From positions 49,845-113,844 of the forward strand of contig JAHBTW010000018.1 in assembly GCA_019638385.1 (NCBI GenBank): a DNA stretch of 64,000 bases, in the 5' to 3' direction. Source of the stretch: Saprospiraceae bacterium (lineage in GTDB: Bacteria > Bacteroidota > Bacteroidia > Chitinophagales > Saprospiraceae). The notes under the pieces are model-generated. The model was not told where the DNA came from. It saw only the letters and a list, made by a program, of their open reading frames with translations, and made no database searches. The translations under genes and the position numbers were made by a program. Below are positions 17,271 through 26,152 of the stretch, in pieces (the stretch's first letter is position 1; each line of letters opens with the position of its first letter).

Positions 17271-17375
17271 ATTAGGACTTACATCAACAGCCTCCCCGCC
17301 GCCATATACCTCTGGGAGGTATTGTTGGACGGGGTGTGCCGGAGGAGGCGAAGCATCCGACGACAGACTCCGTGA
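17271..17375 (+). pseudogene. Remnant of a T9SS C-terminal sorting domain
   Basis: In one frame this stretch reads TYINSLPAAIYLWEVLLDG before degenerating to an Arg-rich run and a stop. At the nucleotide level it is nearly identical to the end of the 20475-21977 gene (AGCCTCCCCGCCGCCAT... then CTGGGAGGTATTGT). No start or upstream coding frame exists. It is the leftover of a deleted or recombined T9SS cargo gene. Confidence 0.7.
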
Positions 17376-17396
17376 ACTCTTTTGGGTCACACCGAG

Positions 17397-17440
17397 CCTG
17401 CCGACAAGGCAGGGAGTCATAATTCCCCGCCTCCGGCGGG
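17397..17440. repeat. Two short GC-rich palindromic hairpins
   Basis: CCTGCC-GACAA-GGCAGG (17397-17413) and CCCGCC-TCC-GGCGGG (17426-17440) sit 12 bp apart in non-coding debris. They look like small dispersed palindromic elements; genome-wide copy number cannot be judged here. Confidence 0.5.
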
Positions 17441-17624
17441 ATGTGATTCTCTTTATTGCTCCGCAATTGCATCCAATGTTAATTTTTATATCCTGCCTTG
17501 CATCTCCCATTTTATTCCCCGTTATTTGCCTTTGGCAATAACTCATTTCTTTCACTACAAACCTTACCAAACATGGAACAAAAAGTTCACTCCACACCCA
17601 AAATACGGAAACACCCTGTTAAGA

Positions 17625-17635
17625 GGGGGGGGGGG
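17625..17635 (+). repeat. Eleven-G homopolymer tract near the start of a T9SS gene
   Basis: A run of 11 G lies 52 bp after an ATG at 17573. With 10 or 13 G that ATG would be in frame with the 17670-20414 gene. With 11 G the frame from 17573 stops at TAA just downstream. Confidence 0.9.
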
Positions 17636-17669
17636 AGAGGTAACCCAAACCTTTAAACTCCTCTTAGCC

Positions 17670-20414
17670 ATGACAATTGCCGTTACCCTGCTCTCCGCCT
17701 GGTATTTTCGCCCGGCAATGCCTGTATATGAAGATACGCTGTGTGAGATCAATGCCTCTTTTGTACCCGATGTGATAATCGGTGCAGATGTGTCAAGTAA
17801 TACCTTGGTATCCAATCTGGGCGTGTCGGGGTATATAGGCCAAAGCATTCAGATCAACGGAACCTTAATAGTGGATGCCTCCTCTTTTTTCTTTTGGAAC
17901 TGCCGGGTTCGAATAGCGCCCGAAGGACGGATCGTAATATGGACGGGCCGCCAACTGAGCGGCTTGCAATCGGATTTTTTTGCCTGCGAACAGATGTGGA
18001 AAGGAGTAGTACTGCTCGGCTCGGCCAAGCTCTTTTTACTCAATTGCCAGATTGAAGACGCTCAATATGCCGTGCATGTGCGAGGCGCAGCCGAACTCAG
18101 TTTGGCTGGAAATACGCTCAATCGCAACCATAAAGGTATTTTTATTGACCCCAGCCAGCCCTCGCTTCCAAATGCCGTGAATGTCGTTGCATTTGAAAAC
18201 AATACGTTCACTTGCACGGCCCCTCTCAATGCTCCTTACCCCGGGCAACCCGACCCCGGCCCTGTTTCTTACGCCGGTATTGATGTAGCAAATTGTTCCA
18301 TTACCCTCGGAAGTGAAACCTTCACCAACACCTTCACTCGAATGAAACGCGGTATTACGGCCAAGAATGCGATTGTTGGCGTACGCAATTGTTTGTTTTT
18401 GGAAATGGAAGATCACCCGGGCGATGGAGATTCTTTTGGGATATATGCAGAGAATGGCACACTTATCGTCACGGGAGGTCGGCCACTATCAAGTTTGTTT
18501 AGAAACTGCGGTGATTATGGCATTTATACGCTCGGCACAAATTTGGGCGTAGAACGATGCGAATTTCGAGCATTTAACCGGACGGGAATTTTTTCCGGCC
18601 ATAACCTAACCGGGCAGCAGATCAATATATCTACCAACCGTATATATATGGAGGACAATTGCGTAACGGGTATTGAAATTGAGCGTCCGATGGCTTTTCC
18701 GGGGGCGCAATGTGATGTACTTAATAACACAATCTCGATAGATAATACTTTCAATGCAATCGCAGGCATTAACGTGATAAATCCGGTTGGTATTTCCGCC
18801 GGCCATACGGTTTGGATTACAAACAATACGATCCATATAGTTACTATGACGGACCGTTTGGTAGGTATTCAGGCAGAAGGAAACCTTGCCGGAAACTTCA
18901 AGATACTCCACAATAAAGTCTTTTTTTCTACTGCCGACACACAGGGGGGAGATTGGGGTATTGGTCTTCAGTTGGCAACTGAAGGAGGGAATGAAATTAC
19001 ACAAAACATTGTGGAAGGTCCTCTTGGGCCACCTTATAAGTCCTACTGTGCCGTTCATGTAGGAAGAAGCCCAAACACCCAGTTGTGCGGGAACTCCGTG
19101 AACGGGACTTACCATGGATTTCACTTTGTTAGTAACAACTTACAAAGCAATTTTGCCTCCAATATCATCGGCAGCCACAGTATAGGGCTGCAAATAGATG
19201 GCGACGGCAATGACGCCGGCATCGGAGAGCAAGATCGAAAGCATAATACATGGATTGCTCCCCCATGGGGCTATGCTGAATGGGCTGCCCGATGCCAGAC
19301 GTCATCACCGGGAGCATCAAGGTTTCTTGTAGAAGAAAATGATCCATCACTGATCCCTGTCCCCCGAGATCCACCAGGAGAGGAATGGTTTAAAGTTGAT
19401 GAGGGGGATATTGACTGGTGTTTTGCTTCTCGCCCGGCGGAACCGTTTGGCCCCGTGGAAGTAGGCTTACTAAGCGGGAGCTTATCCTTGCCCCCAATAA
19501 AGGATTGGGAGTACAAATTCCGGCTGATGCGCAAACTTCTGCTTCAGCCGGATGTCCAGTTATCAGGCACTTCGGCGTCTGACTTCTTAGACGCCCATGC
19601 CAACACAACTGCCGGACGGCTGGCTTTGGCTGAGGTCATGATGTTACAAGCTCTTCTACTCCCTGATACTATACAGCAGGCGTTGAGCAGCCTGCACGAG
19701 AATGCAAGCACCCTCACTGACAGTATTTTCATCATAGAAGATGCCCTGTCGCCGCTCGGTCAGGATACAGTGTTCAACGAAGCGCTCGCTGCGGCCAAAG
19801 GGCCTCTGCTCGAACAATTGGAAACGCTTCGCTTGCAAGAACAACAGATAAAAGCCTCTTTGGACGCCGTTCGCTTGCCTTTACTGCTATATGCATCGGC
19901 TTACAATGCAACCATACCAGTCAGTGCCCTTTGGGAGTTAAACCGCAGGACGTTAAATGAGTATCTCATACAAAGAGCGATTTCAACGAACGGTGCTGCT
20001 ATTGGGGATGCATTGGTCGAATCATTGGCGTTGCAAGACCCCGATGTGGCCGGAGAAGCCGTATATATATTCCGCAGTTTTGTTCGAAATCCTGTATTGA
20101 AGGCACTTTGGGGTGATGTGCATCATCCGGCCGTTTCTCCTCCCATGCTATTTTCAGCCGAGCGAACCGATGCGCTTAGGGTATGGCCCAATCCGGCCAC
20201 GGATCGGTTCAATGTGCAAATATCTGGCCAAAGTTCCGGCCATCTGAGCATTTATGATGTTTGGGGACGCAAGCGGTATGAACGCATCTGGCAGGAAAAT
20301 GAAATTTCCGGTCCGCTTGAAATAATACTCCCCGACAGACAATCCGGCCTCTATTACTGCGTCCTTCGCACCAGTTCCGGCGAACTGCGTTCCATTCCTG
20401 TAATCATTCGATGA
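17670..20414 (+). CDS. T9SS-exported right-handed beta-helix protein
   Basis: 914 residues from ATG 17670. The central part (about 60-520) has the repeated strand-turn pattern of parallel beta-helix proteins (GIDVANCSITLGSETFTNTF, GIYTLGTNLGVERCEFRAF). A helical region follows (about 600-820). The protein ends in a type A sorting domain (VWPNPATDRFNVQISG... to ..GLYYCVLRTSSGELRSIPVIIR). It is therefore expected at the cell surface or outside. The start is uncertain: from 17670 the hydrophobic segment has no basic n-region, while the frame from ATG 17573 (HSTPKIRKHPVKR) supplies one if the G tract is 10 or 13 long. Confidence 0.8.
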   Translation: MTIAVTLLSAWYFRPAMPVYEDTLCEINASFVPDVIIGADVSSNTLVSNLGVSGYIGQSIQINGTLIVDASSFFFWNCRVRIAPEGRIVIWTGRQLSGLQSDFFACEQMWKGVVLLGSAKLFLLNCQIEDAQYAVHVRGAAELSLAGNTLNRNHKGIFIDPSQPSLPNAVNVVAFENNTFTCTAPLNAPYPGQPDPGPVSYAGIDVANCSITLGSETFTNTFTRMKRGITAKNAIVGVRNCLFLEMEDHPGDGDSFGIYAENGTLIVTGGRPLSSLFRNCGDYGIYTLGTNLGVERCEFRAFNRTGIFSGHNLTGQQINISTNRIYMEDNCVTGIEIERPMAFPGAQCDVLNNTISIDNTFNAIAGINVINPVGISAGHTVWITNNTIHIVTMTDRLVGIQAEGNLAGNFKILHNKVFFSTADTQGGDWGIGLQLATEGGNEITQNIVEGPLGPPYKSYCAVHVGRSPNTQLCGNSVNGTYHGFHFVSNNLQSNFASNIIGSHSIGLQIDGDGNDAGIGEQDRKHNTWIAPPWGYAEWAARCQTSSPGASRFLVEENDPSLIPVPRDPPGEEWFKVDEGDIDWCFASRPAEPFGPVEVGLLSGSLSLPPIKDWEYKFRLMRKLLLQPDVQLSGTSASDFLDAHANTTAGRLALAEVMMLQALLLPDTIQQALSSLHENASTLTDSIFIIEDALSPLGQDTVFNEALAAAKGPLLEQLETLRLQEQQIKASLDAVRLPLLLYASAYNATIPVSALWELNRRTLNEYLIQRAISTNGAAIGDALVESLALQDPDVAGEAVYIFRSFVRNPVLKALWGDVHHPAVSPPMLFSAERTDALRVWPNPATDRFNVQISGQSSGHLSIYDVWGRKRYERIWQENEISGPLEIILPDRQSGLYYCVLRTSSGELRSIPVIIR

Positions 20415-20474
20415 TTGTTCACTCTGCAGACGTTACGAGTTCCTGCGTAGCGCTTGATCTAATTCCTGTAACAC

Positions 20475-21977
20475 ATGAAGGCATTTCTTTGTATATATTT
20501 TTCTTTTTGTGCATTGTATGTATGCGCACAGGATAAATACGACTATATCTGGGTAGGTGGCTACGGCAACGTAACACAGCCGGAGTACAACACTCCTGAG
20601 CGACTTCAGGGAGGTATTTGGATTGACTTCCATCAAAAACCGCTGGAAGTATCCTATTTCACTATACCCATCAATATGGATGGCCACTCCAGTATCTGTG
20701 ATCAAGACGGCCAATTTTTGTTCTATTCAGACGGCTGCGTGGTGGTCAATCGCGACCATGAGATTATGGTCAACGGGCATGGCATTGAGGCCGGAACTTT
20801 CCCCAGTGTGGACAAGTGTAAGAACAGTTTCAATGATCAGGAAGTGCTGGCGTTTCCTTCTTTTGACGAAAGCCCACACTTGTATTATCTTTTTCATGTC
20901 GGCTCTTATCTTCCGGGCATTGGTCAGCGGGTGATCAAGAAGTTATATCTGTCGGTAATTGACATGTCCGCAGAGGGCGGCCTGGGGCGTGTGGTGGAAA
21001 AGAACAGGCTGATCGGCAGTGGTTACATTACAGGGCAGATTGCTGCCACGCGCCATGCCAACGGCCGTGACTGGTGGATTGTAACACCTTTGGTCAACTC
21101 AACCGAATATGCCCGTTGGTTATTTAGCCCCCACGGAGTGGATGGCCCTCATATACAGGACACCGGGGCCTGGTGGAGCAACAATCACAGCAGAGGGCAG
21201 GCCGCTTTTTCGCCCGACGGAAGCAAGTATGCCCGAACTAATTTTGCCAACGGCCTGCATTTATTAGATTTTGATCGTTGCAGCGGCCTGTTTACTAATT
21301 TTTTACATATACATAAGACAGCATTACCTGACAACGAAAACGGTTCCGCCGGGGTGGGTTTCAGCTCATCTTCACGTTACTTGTACCTCTCATGGGGGCG
21401 TAAGCTGTTTCAGTACGATCTCACGGCCTCCAAAATACCTGCCTCGCGTCTCAATGTGGGCCAATCCTGGAATGCGTCAATATATCAACAACGTTTAGGG
21501 CCGGACGGGAAGATATATATGAGTTCTTCGGGCACGATTCCCTTTATGCATGTTATTCACGAACCCAATAAGCGAGGTGTAGCCTGCGGCTTTGAGGAGT
21601 CGGGGTTGGTACTGCCTGCACGGCGTGGATGGCACATGCCGAATATACCTTGGTACAGGCTGTACGAATTGCCCGGCAGCCCCTGCGATACGCTGGGCAT
21701 ACGGCTCAGTCGGCCTCTGCCGGGCGCGGAAATAAAAGTGTATCCCAACCCGGCAAGCCATGAACTGCGTGTAGTAATACCGCAGGTATGGAGCGGGCAG
21801 GCGCTTCAGTTTCGAATGTACGATGCGCTCGGCAGGCCGCTGAGCCACATCCGATGGGACGGCTTCCCTTTCGACATCACCATTGACGTCAGCAGCCTCC
21901 CCGCCGCCATGTATTTCTGGGAGGTATTGTCGGGCGGGGAGCGTCTGGGGCAGGGCAAGGTGGTGGTGGCGAGGTGA
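20475..21977 (+). CDS. T9SS-exported propeller-like protein
   Basis: 500 residues. It has a signal peptide (MKAFLCIYFSFCALYVCAQ). The main domain has beta-propeller-like repeats of short strands (YDYIWVGGYGNV, QGQAAFSPDGSKYARTNFANGLHLLDFDR, VGFSSSSRYLYLSWGRKLFQYDL). A type A C-terminal sorting domain (about 420-500; IKVYPNPASHELRVVIPQVW) ends it. Predicted surface or secreted protein of unknown substrate. It lies 60 bp behind another T9SS gene on the same strand. Its last 60 nucleotides are nearly repeated in the remnant at 17271. Confidence 0.82.
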   Translation: MKAFLCIYFSFCALYVCAQDKYDYIWVGGYGNVTQPEYNTPERLQGGIWIDFHQKPLEVSYFTIPINMDGHSSICDQDGQFLFYSDGCVVVNRDHEIMVNGHGIEAGTFPSVDKCKNSFNDQEVLAFPSFDESPHLYYLFHVGSYLPGIGQRVIKKLYLSVIDMSAEGGLGRVVEKNRLIGSGYITGQIAATRHANGRDWWIVTPLVNSTEYARWLFSPHGVDGPHIQDTGAWWSNNHSRGQAAFSPDGSKYARTNFANGLHLLDFDRCSGLFTNFLHIHKTALPDNENGSAGVGFSSSSRYLYLSWGRKLFQYDLTASKIPASRLNVGQSWNASIYQQRLGPDGKIYMSSSGTIPFMHVIHEPNKRGVACGFEESGLVLPARRGWHMPNIPWYRLYELPGSPCDTLGIRLSRPLPGAEIKVYPNPASHELRVVIPQVWSGQALQFRMYDALGRPLSHIRWDGFPFDITIDVSSLPAAMYFWEVLSGGERLGQGKVVVAR

Positions 21978-22026
21978 GGCTTATTCAGCGCTTCTTCCCT
22001 GTATCCACTATGTGGAAGCCCAATCG

Positions 22027-22233
22027 TTAGTTGACGAGTGCAATATCGAAGCCCGCTTCCTCTACGGCGGCAATGATTTCTTCCGCAGTCACGGCATCGC
22101 CGAACACGGTCAGTATCTTATCAGGATCGGCCGTATCTACTTCCCAACGCTCTATGCCGGGCACCTCATTGAGAAAGCCGGTGACCGTGCGAATGCAGTT
22201 CTGGCAGTTGATGGTCGTTTTGAATTGATTCAC
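22027..22233 (-). CDS. Heavy-metal-associated (HMA) domain protein
   Basis: 68 residues with the ferredoxin-like beta-alpha-beta-beta-alpha-beta pattern of Atx1/CopZ metallochaperones. The metal loop is INCQNCIRTV, a C-x-x-C at about residues 10-13 that would bind Cu(I) or another soft metal. It stands alone as a whole protein. No P-type ATPase gene is adjacent, so its partner is unknown. It is downstream of cysS but separated from it by a strong hairpin. Confidence 0.85.
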   Translation of the reverse strand: MNQFKTTINCQNCIRTVTGFLNEVPGIERWEVDTADPDKILTVFGDAVTAEEIIAAVEEAGFDIALVN

Positions 22234-22280
22234 GGTACGAGTATTTTTTTTCTGTAATAATTTCAGTACAGTTCTGTGCT

Positions 22281-22332
22281 TAGTGAAGGGGTGACTGCGG
22301 GTGTAAATCCTTGCTGAGTCACCCCTTCACTA
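22281..22332 (-). terminator. Perfect 16-bp inverted repeat between cysS and the HMA gene
   Basis: TAGTGAAGGGGTGACT (22281-22296) and its exact reverse complement (22317-22332) flank a 20-nt loop. It begins about 50 bp after the cysS stop. No T-run follows on either strand, so it may terminate, stabilise the cysS mRNA 3' end, or bind a protein. Confidence 0.6.
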
Positions 22333-22382
22333 CTCTGTCAACACTGTACTCCGGCCATTCAGGCAGCCTGCAAAAATTCGAT

Positions 22383-23876
22383 TTACACCTCTCTTCCCCA
22401 GCTCGTGCCCTCCTTGCCGTCTTTGAGTTGGAGGCTCAGGGCTTTGAGCGCGTCGCGTATTTTGTCGGAAGTACCCCAGTCCTTGCGGGTGCGCGCTTCG
22501 GCGCGAATGTCTATGATGAGCTGCATCAGTCCGTCTAAGGTGCCGTCGTCGCCATCGGCGGCATCATCGTTTTGCAGGCCGAATATGCCGAAGATGAACT
22601 CCTGAAACAATTGTTTGAGTCGGTCGAGGGTATCGGGGGCGACTTGGTCAAGCGATAATTGGCCGCCTTTGAGCGCATTGATGCGGCTCACCAATTCGAA
22701 TATGCGGGCCAGCGCTTTGGGCGTGTTGAAGTCGTCGTTCATTTCGTCTGCTACGCCGGCCATGAGTTCGAGCAGTTCGGCGTCGAGCGCACCGGGTTGA
22801 GCGTCGGGCAGTGCCTGAAGCGATTGCAGGGTTTTATGGCCGTCCATGAGGCGGCGGAATCCTTTATCGGCTGCTTGCAGGGCTTCGTCGGTGAGGTCGA
22901 GGGTGCTGCGGTAGTGGGTTTGGAGCATGAAGAAGCGCACCACCATCGGGCTGTATCCTTTGGTGACGTGCGCGCTGTCGCCGGCAATCAGTTCATGCGG
23001 AGAAATGGTATTGCCGTCGCTTTTCGACATTTTTTTGCCGTTGAGTAGCAGCATGTTAGTGTGCATCCAATAGCGGGCGCCCTTGCATTGGCAGGAGCCG
23101 AAGTTTTGGGCCACCTCGTTTTCGTGGTGCGGAAATTTGAGGTCGTTGCCGCCGCCGTGCAGGTCAAATTCGGCGCCGAGGTATTTGGTGCTCATGGCCG
23201 AGCACTCTAAATGCCAGCCGGGGAAGCCTTCGCTCCAGGGCGAGCGCCAGCGCATGATGTGTTCCGGCGAGGCTTTCATCCAGATAGCAAAGTCGGCGGG
23301 ATGGCGTTTTTCGCTTTGGTTTTTGAGATTGTCGCGCGATTCGGCCATGAGTTCTTCCACGTTGCGGCCCGAAAGCGTGCCGTATAGGCCGGTTTGCTGC
23401 ATGAATTTCAGGGTGTCAAAATACACAGAGCCGTTGACCTCGTAGGCATAGCCGTTTTTCAGAATGTCCTGCACCATTTCTATTTGTTCGGGAATATGGC
23501 CGGTGGCGCGTGGTTCGATACTGGGCGGCAGGACGTTGAAAATGCGCATCATTTCATGAAAGCCCACGGTGTATTTCTGTGCCACTTCCATGGGCTCCAA
23601 CTGCTCCAATCGGGCGCCTTTGAGCATGCGGTCTTCGCCGTCGTCGAGCAGGTGGCCCACATCGGTGATGTTGCGCACATAGCGCACGCGGTAGCCTAAG
23701 TGCGTCAGGTAACGATAAATGACATCGAAGCTGATGAAGGTGCGGCAATTGCCGAGGTGTGCATCATAATATACGGTAGGGCCGCACACATACATGCCCA
23801 CATAGCCTTCCTTCAGGGGTTGGAACGTTTCTTTTTCTCGCGAGAGGCTGTTGTACAATTTCAGTTCGTTGCTCAT
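22383..23876 (-). CDS. cysS: Cysteinyl-tRNA synthetase
   Basis: Charges tRNA-Cys. 497 residues, class I synthetase. Visible are the Zn-ligand Cys in MYVCGPTVYYDAHLGNCR with the HIGH-like AHLGN, GWHLECSAMS and HGGGNDLKFPHHENE (further Zn ligands), and KKMSKSDGN (KMSKS loop). The C-terminal DALR-type anticodon-binding helical region is present. The start gives the standard ELKLYNSLSREKE opening. A complete -33/-7 promoter lies upstream. Confidence 0.96.
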   Translation of the reverse strand: MSNELKLYNSLSREKETFQPLKEGYVGMYVCGPTVYYDAHLGNCRTFISFDVIYRYLTHLGYRVRYVRNITDVGHLLDDGEDRMLKGARLEQLEPMEVAQKYTVGFHEMMRIFNVLPPSIEPRATGHIPEQIEMVQDILKNGYAYEVNGSVYFDTLKFMQQTGLYGTLSGRNVEELMAESRDNLKNQSEKRHPADFAIWMKASPEHIMRWRSPWSEGFPGWHLECSAMSTKYLGAEFDLHGGGNDLKFPHHENEVAQNFGSCQCKGARYWMHTNMLLLNGKKMSKSDGNTISPHELIAGDSAHVTKGYSPMVVRFFMLQTHYRSTLDLTDEALQAADKGFRRLMDGHKTLQSLQALPDAQPGALDAELLELMAGVADEMNDDFNTPKALARIFELVSRINALKGGQLSLDQVAPDTLDRLKQLFQEFIFGIFGLQNDDAADGDDGTLDGLMQLIIDIRAEARTRKDWGTSDKIRDALKALSLQLKDGKEGTSWGREV

Positions 23877-23932
23877 TCATTATAGTTTATCGGCCTGCGG
23901 CCTGTAAGCGGCTTCTATCCGGCGCCGGGCTG

Positions 23933-23963
23933 CAAAAGTACGGCAGTTTACGACGAAAGGCAA
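23933..23963 (-). promoter_or_regulatory. Bacteroidota-type promoter of cysS
   Basis: On the minus strand, TTG (23963-23961) and TACTTTTG (23940-23933) are separated by 20 bp, a full -33/-7 match, 57 bp before the start codon. Confidence 0.75.
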
Positions 23964-24011
23964 ATGAACAGGCAAATGATTGTTATATCTTTACCCCAAA
24001 ATCAAAACGGC

Positions 24012-24977
24012 ATGCAATATTATTTCGGACTCATCCTGATAGCGGTGCTCTCGGCGAGCCGCTGCGACAAACCCGCCGCTACCGGTATGATGGAAGTGCT
24101 TCAGTTTGGGAGCAATCCCGGCGCCTTACAGTGCTACGAATACATACCCGAAGGCCGCTTGCGCAAAGTACCTTTAGTGGTGGTGTTGCACGGCTGTGTG
24201 CAGGATGCGCAGGAAATGGCTCGTCTCACGGGATGGAACAGCCTGGCCGAGCAGGAGAAATTCATCGTATTGTATCCGCAGCAACAGGCGGCCAACAACC
24301 TCAACCGCTGCTTCAACTGGTATCAGGCCGACGACATTGCCAAAAACGCCGGCGAAGCGCTCTCCATCCGGCAGATGATTGACCACGCGCGCGCCAGGCA
24401 TTCGGTGGATGACGCGCGCATTTTTGTCACCGGCATGTCGGCAGGCGGCGCTATGACAGCGGTCATGGCGGCGATCTATCCCGAAATATTTAACGGCAGC
24501 GCAGTGTTGGCCGGGGTGCCCTACGAGGCGGCTACCAATCTCGGCAGCGCACTGCTCGCTATGGGAGGCAACGTGACCCACAGCCCCGAAGCTTGGGCGG
24601 AAAAGGTGCGTCGTCAAAACCCCGACTACGCCGGCCCTTACCCGCCCATTGCCATTTTTCACGGTACCGACGATCCCCTCGTGAAGATTGCTAATGCCGG
24701 AGAACTCGTGAAGCAATGGAGCAACCTGCTTCAGGTGGGCGATGTAACCGCTACGGAAGTTCCCAATTTTGAAGGAAATACCTCCGTGACCGCCACCACC
24801 TGGGCGCGTAACGGCAAACCGGCCATCGTGCGCTACGACATTGCCGGCCTGGGCCACGCCATTCCGGTGGACGCCGGCGCCGGTCCCCGGCAGGGCGGCG
24901 AAACAGCTACTTATGCCAAAGACCTCGATTTTCATTCCACCTGGTGGGCCGCCCATTTCTTCGGCATTGTCCGTTGA
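24012..24977 (+). CDS. PHB-depolymerase-family esterase (alpha/beta hydrolase)
   Basis: 321 residues, exported (MQYYFGLILIAVLSASRC signal-like start, possibly a lipoprotein with an atypical Cys box). The alpha/beta-hydrolase fold shows VVLHGCVQDAQEM (oxyanion region), the nucleophile elbow GMSAGGAM, Asp in FHGTDDPLV and His in GLGHAIPVD, the set found in extracellular short-chain PHA depolymerases and feruloyl-esterase-like enzymes. True substrate is open. I prefer ATG 24012 to 23964: it gives a clean signal sequence and lies about 27 bp after a TATCTTTA box. Confidence 0.82.
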   Translation: MQYYFGLILIAVLSASRCDKPAATGMMEVLQFGSNPGALQCYEYIPEGRLRKVPLVVVLHGCVQDAQEMARLTGWNSLAEQEKFIVLYPQQQAANNLNRCFNWYQADDIAKNAGEALSIRQMIDHARARHSVDDARIFVTGMSAGGAMTAVMAAIYPEIFNGSAVLAGVPYEAATNLGSALLAMGGNVTHSPEAWAEKVRRQNPDYAGPYPPIAIFHGTDDPLVKIANAGELVKQWSNLLQVGDVTATEVPNFEGNTSVTATTWARNGKPAIVRYDIAGLGHAIPVDAGAGPRQGGETATYAKDLDFHSTWWAAHFFGIVR

Positions 24978-25011
24978 TTGTTTACTTTTGTCAAAATAGA
25001 ACTTCCTGCTC

Positions 25012-26148
25012 ATGTATCCCGATCTCTCCTACGTCTTTCACGATCTGTTCGGTACCGCTACCGACAACTGGGCCTCCATCTTCAAGGTGTATGGCATTTT
25101 TTTGGTGCTGGCGGTGCTCGGCGCGGCGCGCATTTTTTATGTGGAATTGCGCCGCAAAAGCCGGGAAGACATTTTTCAACCGCTCCGTGAGCAGATAAAA
25201 GAAGGCGGCCCTGCTACCCGAAACGACTACATTTCCTCGGCGCTGTGGGGCTTTTTGTTGGGGTTTAAAATCCCTTACATCGCCATGCATTTTGAAGAAT
25301 TTCAGGCCGATGCCGCAGCCATCTTATTTTCGCTCAAAGGCGTTTGGTGGGCCGGAATCGCGGGTGCGATCATTTCTGTTGCGTCAAAATATTGGTCCAC
25401 CCGCCGCAGCGTGGCCGTGATGAAAACCGTGGACCTTTACCCCCACGACCGCATCGGCGAAATCACCGTCATTGCCGCTGTTGCCGGGGTCATCGGCGCC
25501 AAAGTGTTTTCCATTCTCGAAGACCCCAAGCCTTTTTTTGCCGACCCGGCGGGCACGCTCTTTTCCGGCGCGGGCCTTACCATTTACGGCGGTCTCATCT
25601 TCGGATTTTTGGCGGTGTGGTATTATCTGCGCAGCAAAAAAATACCCGTGCTGCCCGCCATGGACGCCGTGGCGCCGGCCCTCATTATCAGCTACGGCAT
25701 CGGGCGGCTGGGCTGCCATTTTTCGGGCGACGGCGACTGGGGCATTGCCGCAGGGCCGCAGCCTGCATGGTGGTTCCTGCCCGACTGGCTGTGGAGCATG
25801 GACTATCCGCGCAACATCATCAACAGCGGCGTACTTATGGACGACTGCGTGGGGCAGTATTGCCGCCGTCTGGCAGAACCGGTTTTTCCCACTTCTATTT
25901 ACGAAACTGTTATGGCTTTGGCCATCGGCGGCATCTTGTGGGCTTTGCGCAAGCGCCTCCGCGTACCGGCCACCCTGTTTTTTGTGTATCTCGTTTTCAA
26001 CGGATTGGAGCGCTTTTGGATTGAAAAAATACGCGTCAATGAGCAGTATGAGGCCGTAGGGCTTACCCAGGCGGAGTTGATCGCCACGGCACTTTTTTTT
26101 ATCGGATTGGCCGGCGTGGTTGTTTTAAATTGGAAGAAAAAATCATGA
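25012..26148 (+). CDS. lgt: Prolipoprotein diacylglyceryl transferase
   Basis: Transfers diacylglycerol from phosphatidylglycerol to the lipobox Cys of prolipoproteins. 378 residues with about seven membrane helices. Family blocks: GLTIYGGLIFG (the H/Y-GG-x-x-G helix), the signature SYGIGRLGCHFSGDGDWG with the essential Arg, and FPTSIYETVMAL near the C-terminus. Longer than the E. coli protein, as usual in Bacteroidota. Followed by mscS after 4 bp, so co-transcription is likely. Confidence 0.94.
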   Translation: MYPDLSYVFHDLFGTATDNWASIFKVYGIFLVLAVLGAARIFYVELRRKSREDIFQPLREQIKEGGPATRNDYISSALWGFLLGFKIPYIAMHFEEFQADAAAILFSLKGVWWAGIAGAIISVASKYWSTRRSVAVMKTVDLYPHDRIGEITVIAAVAGVIGAKVFSILEDPKPFFADPAGTLFSGAGLTIYGGLIFGFLAVWYYLRSKKIPVLPAMDAVAPALIISYGIGRLGCHFSGDGDWGIAAGPQPAWWFLPDWLWSMDYPRNIINSGVLMDDCVGQYCRRLAEPVFPTSIYETVMALAIGGILWALRKRLRVPATLFFVYLVFNGLERFWIEKIRVNEQYEAVGLTQAELIATALFFIGLAGVVVLNWKKKS

Positions 26149-26152
26149 CCGA

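Noticed and set aside
21883..22257. 124-residue plus-strand frame after the T9SS propeller gene
   Set aside because: It overlaps the sorting domain in another frame and is antisense to the HMA gene; no independent support.
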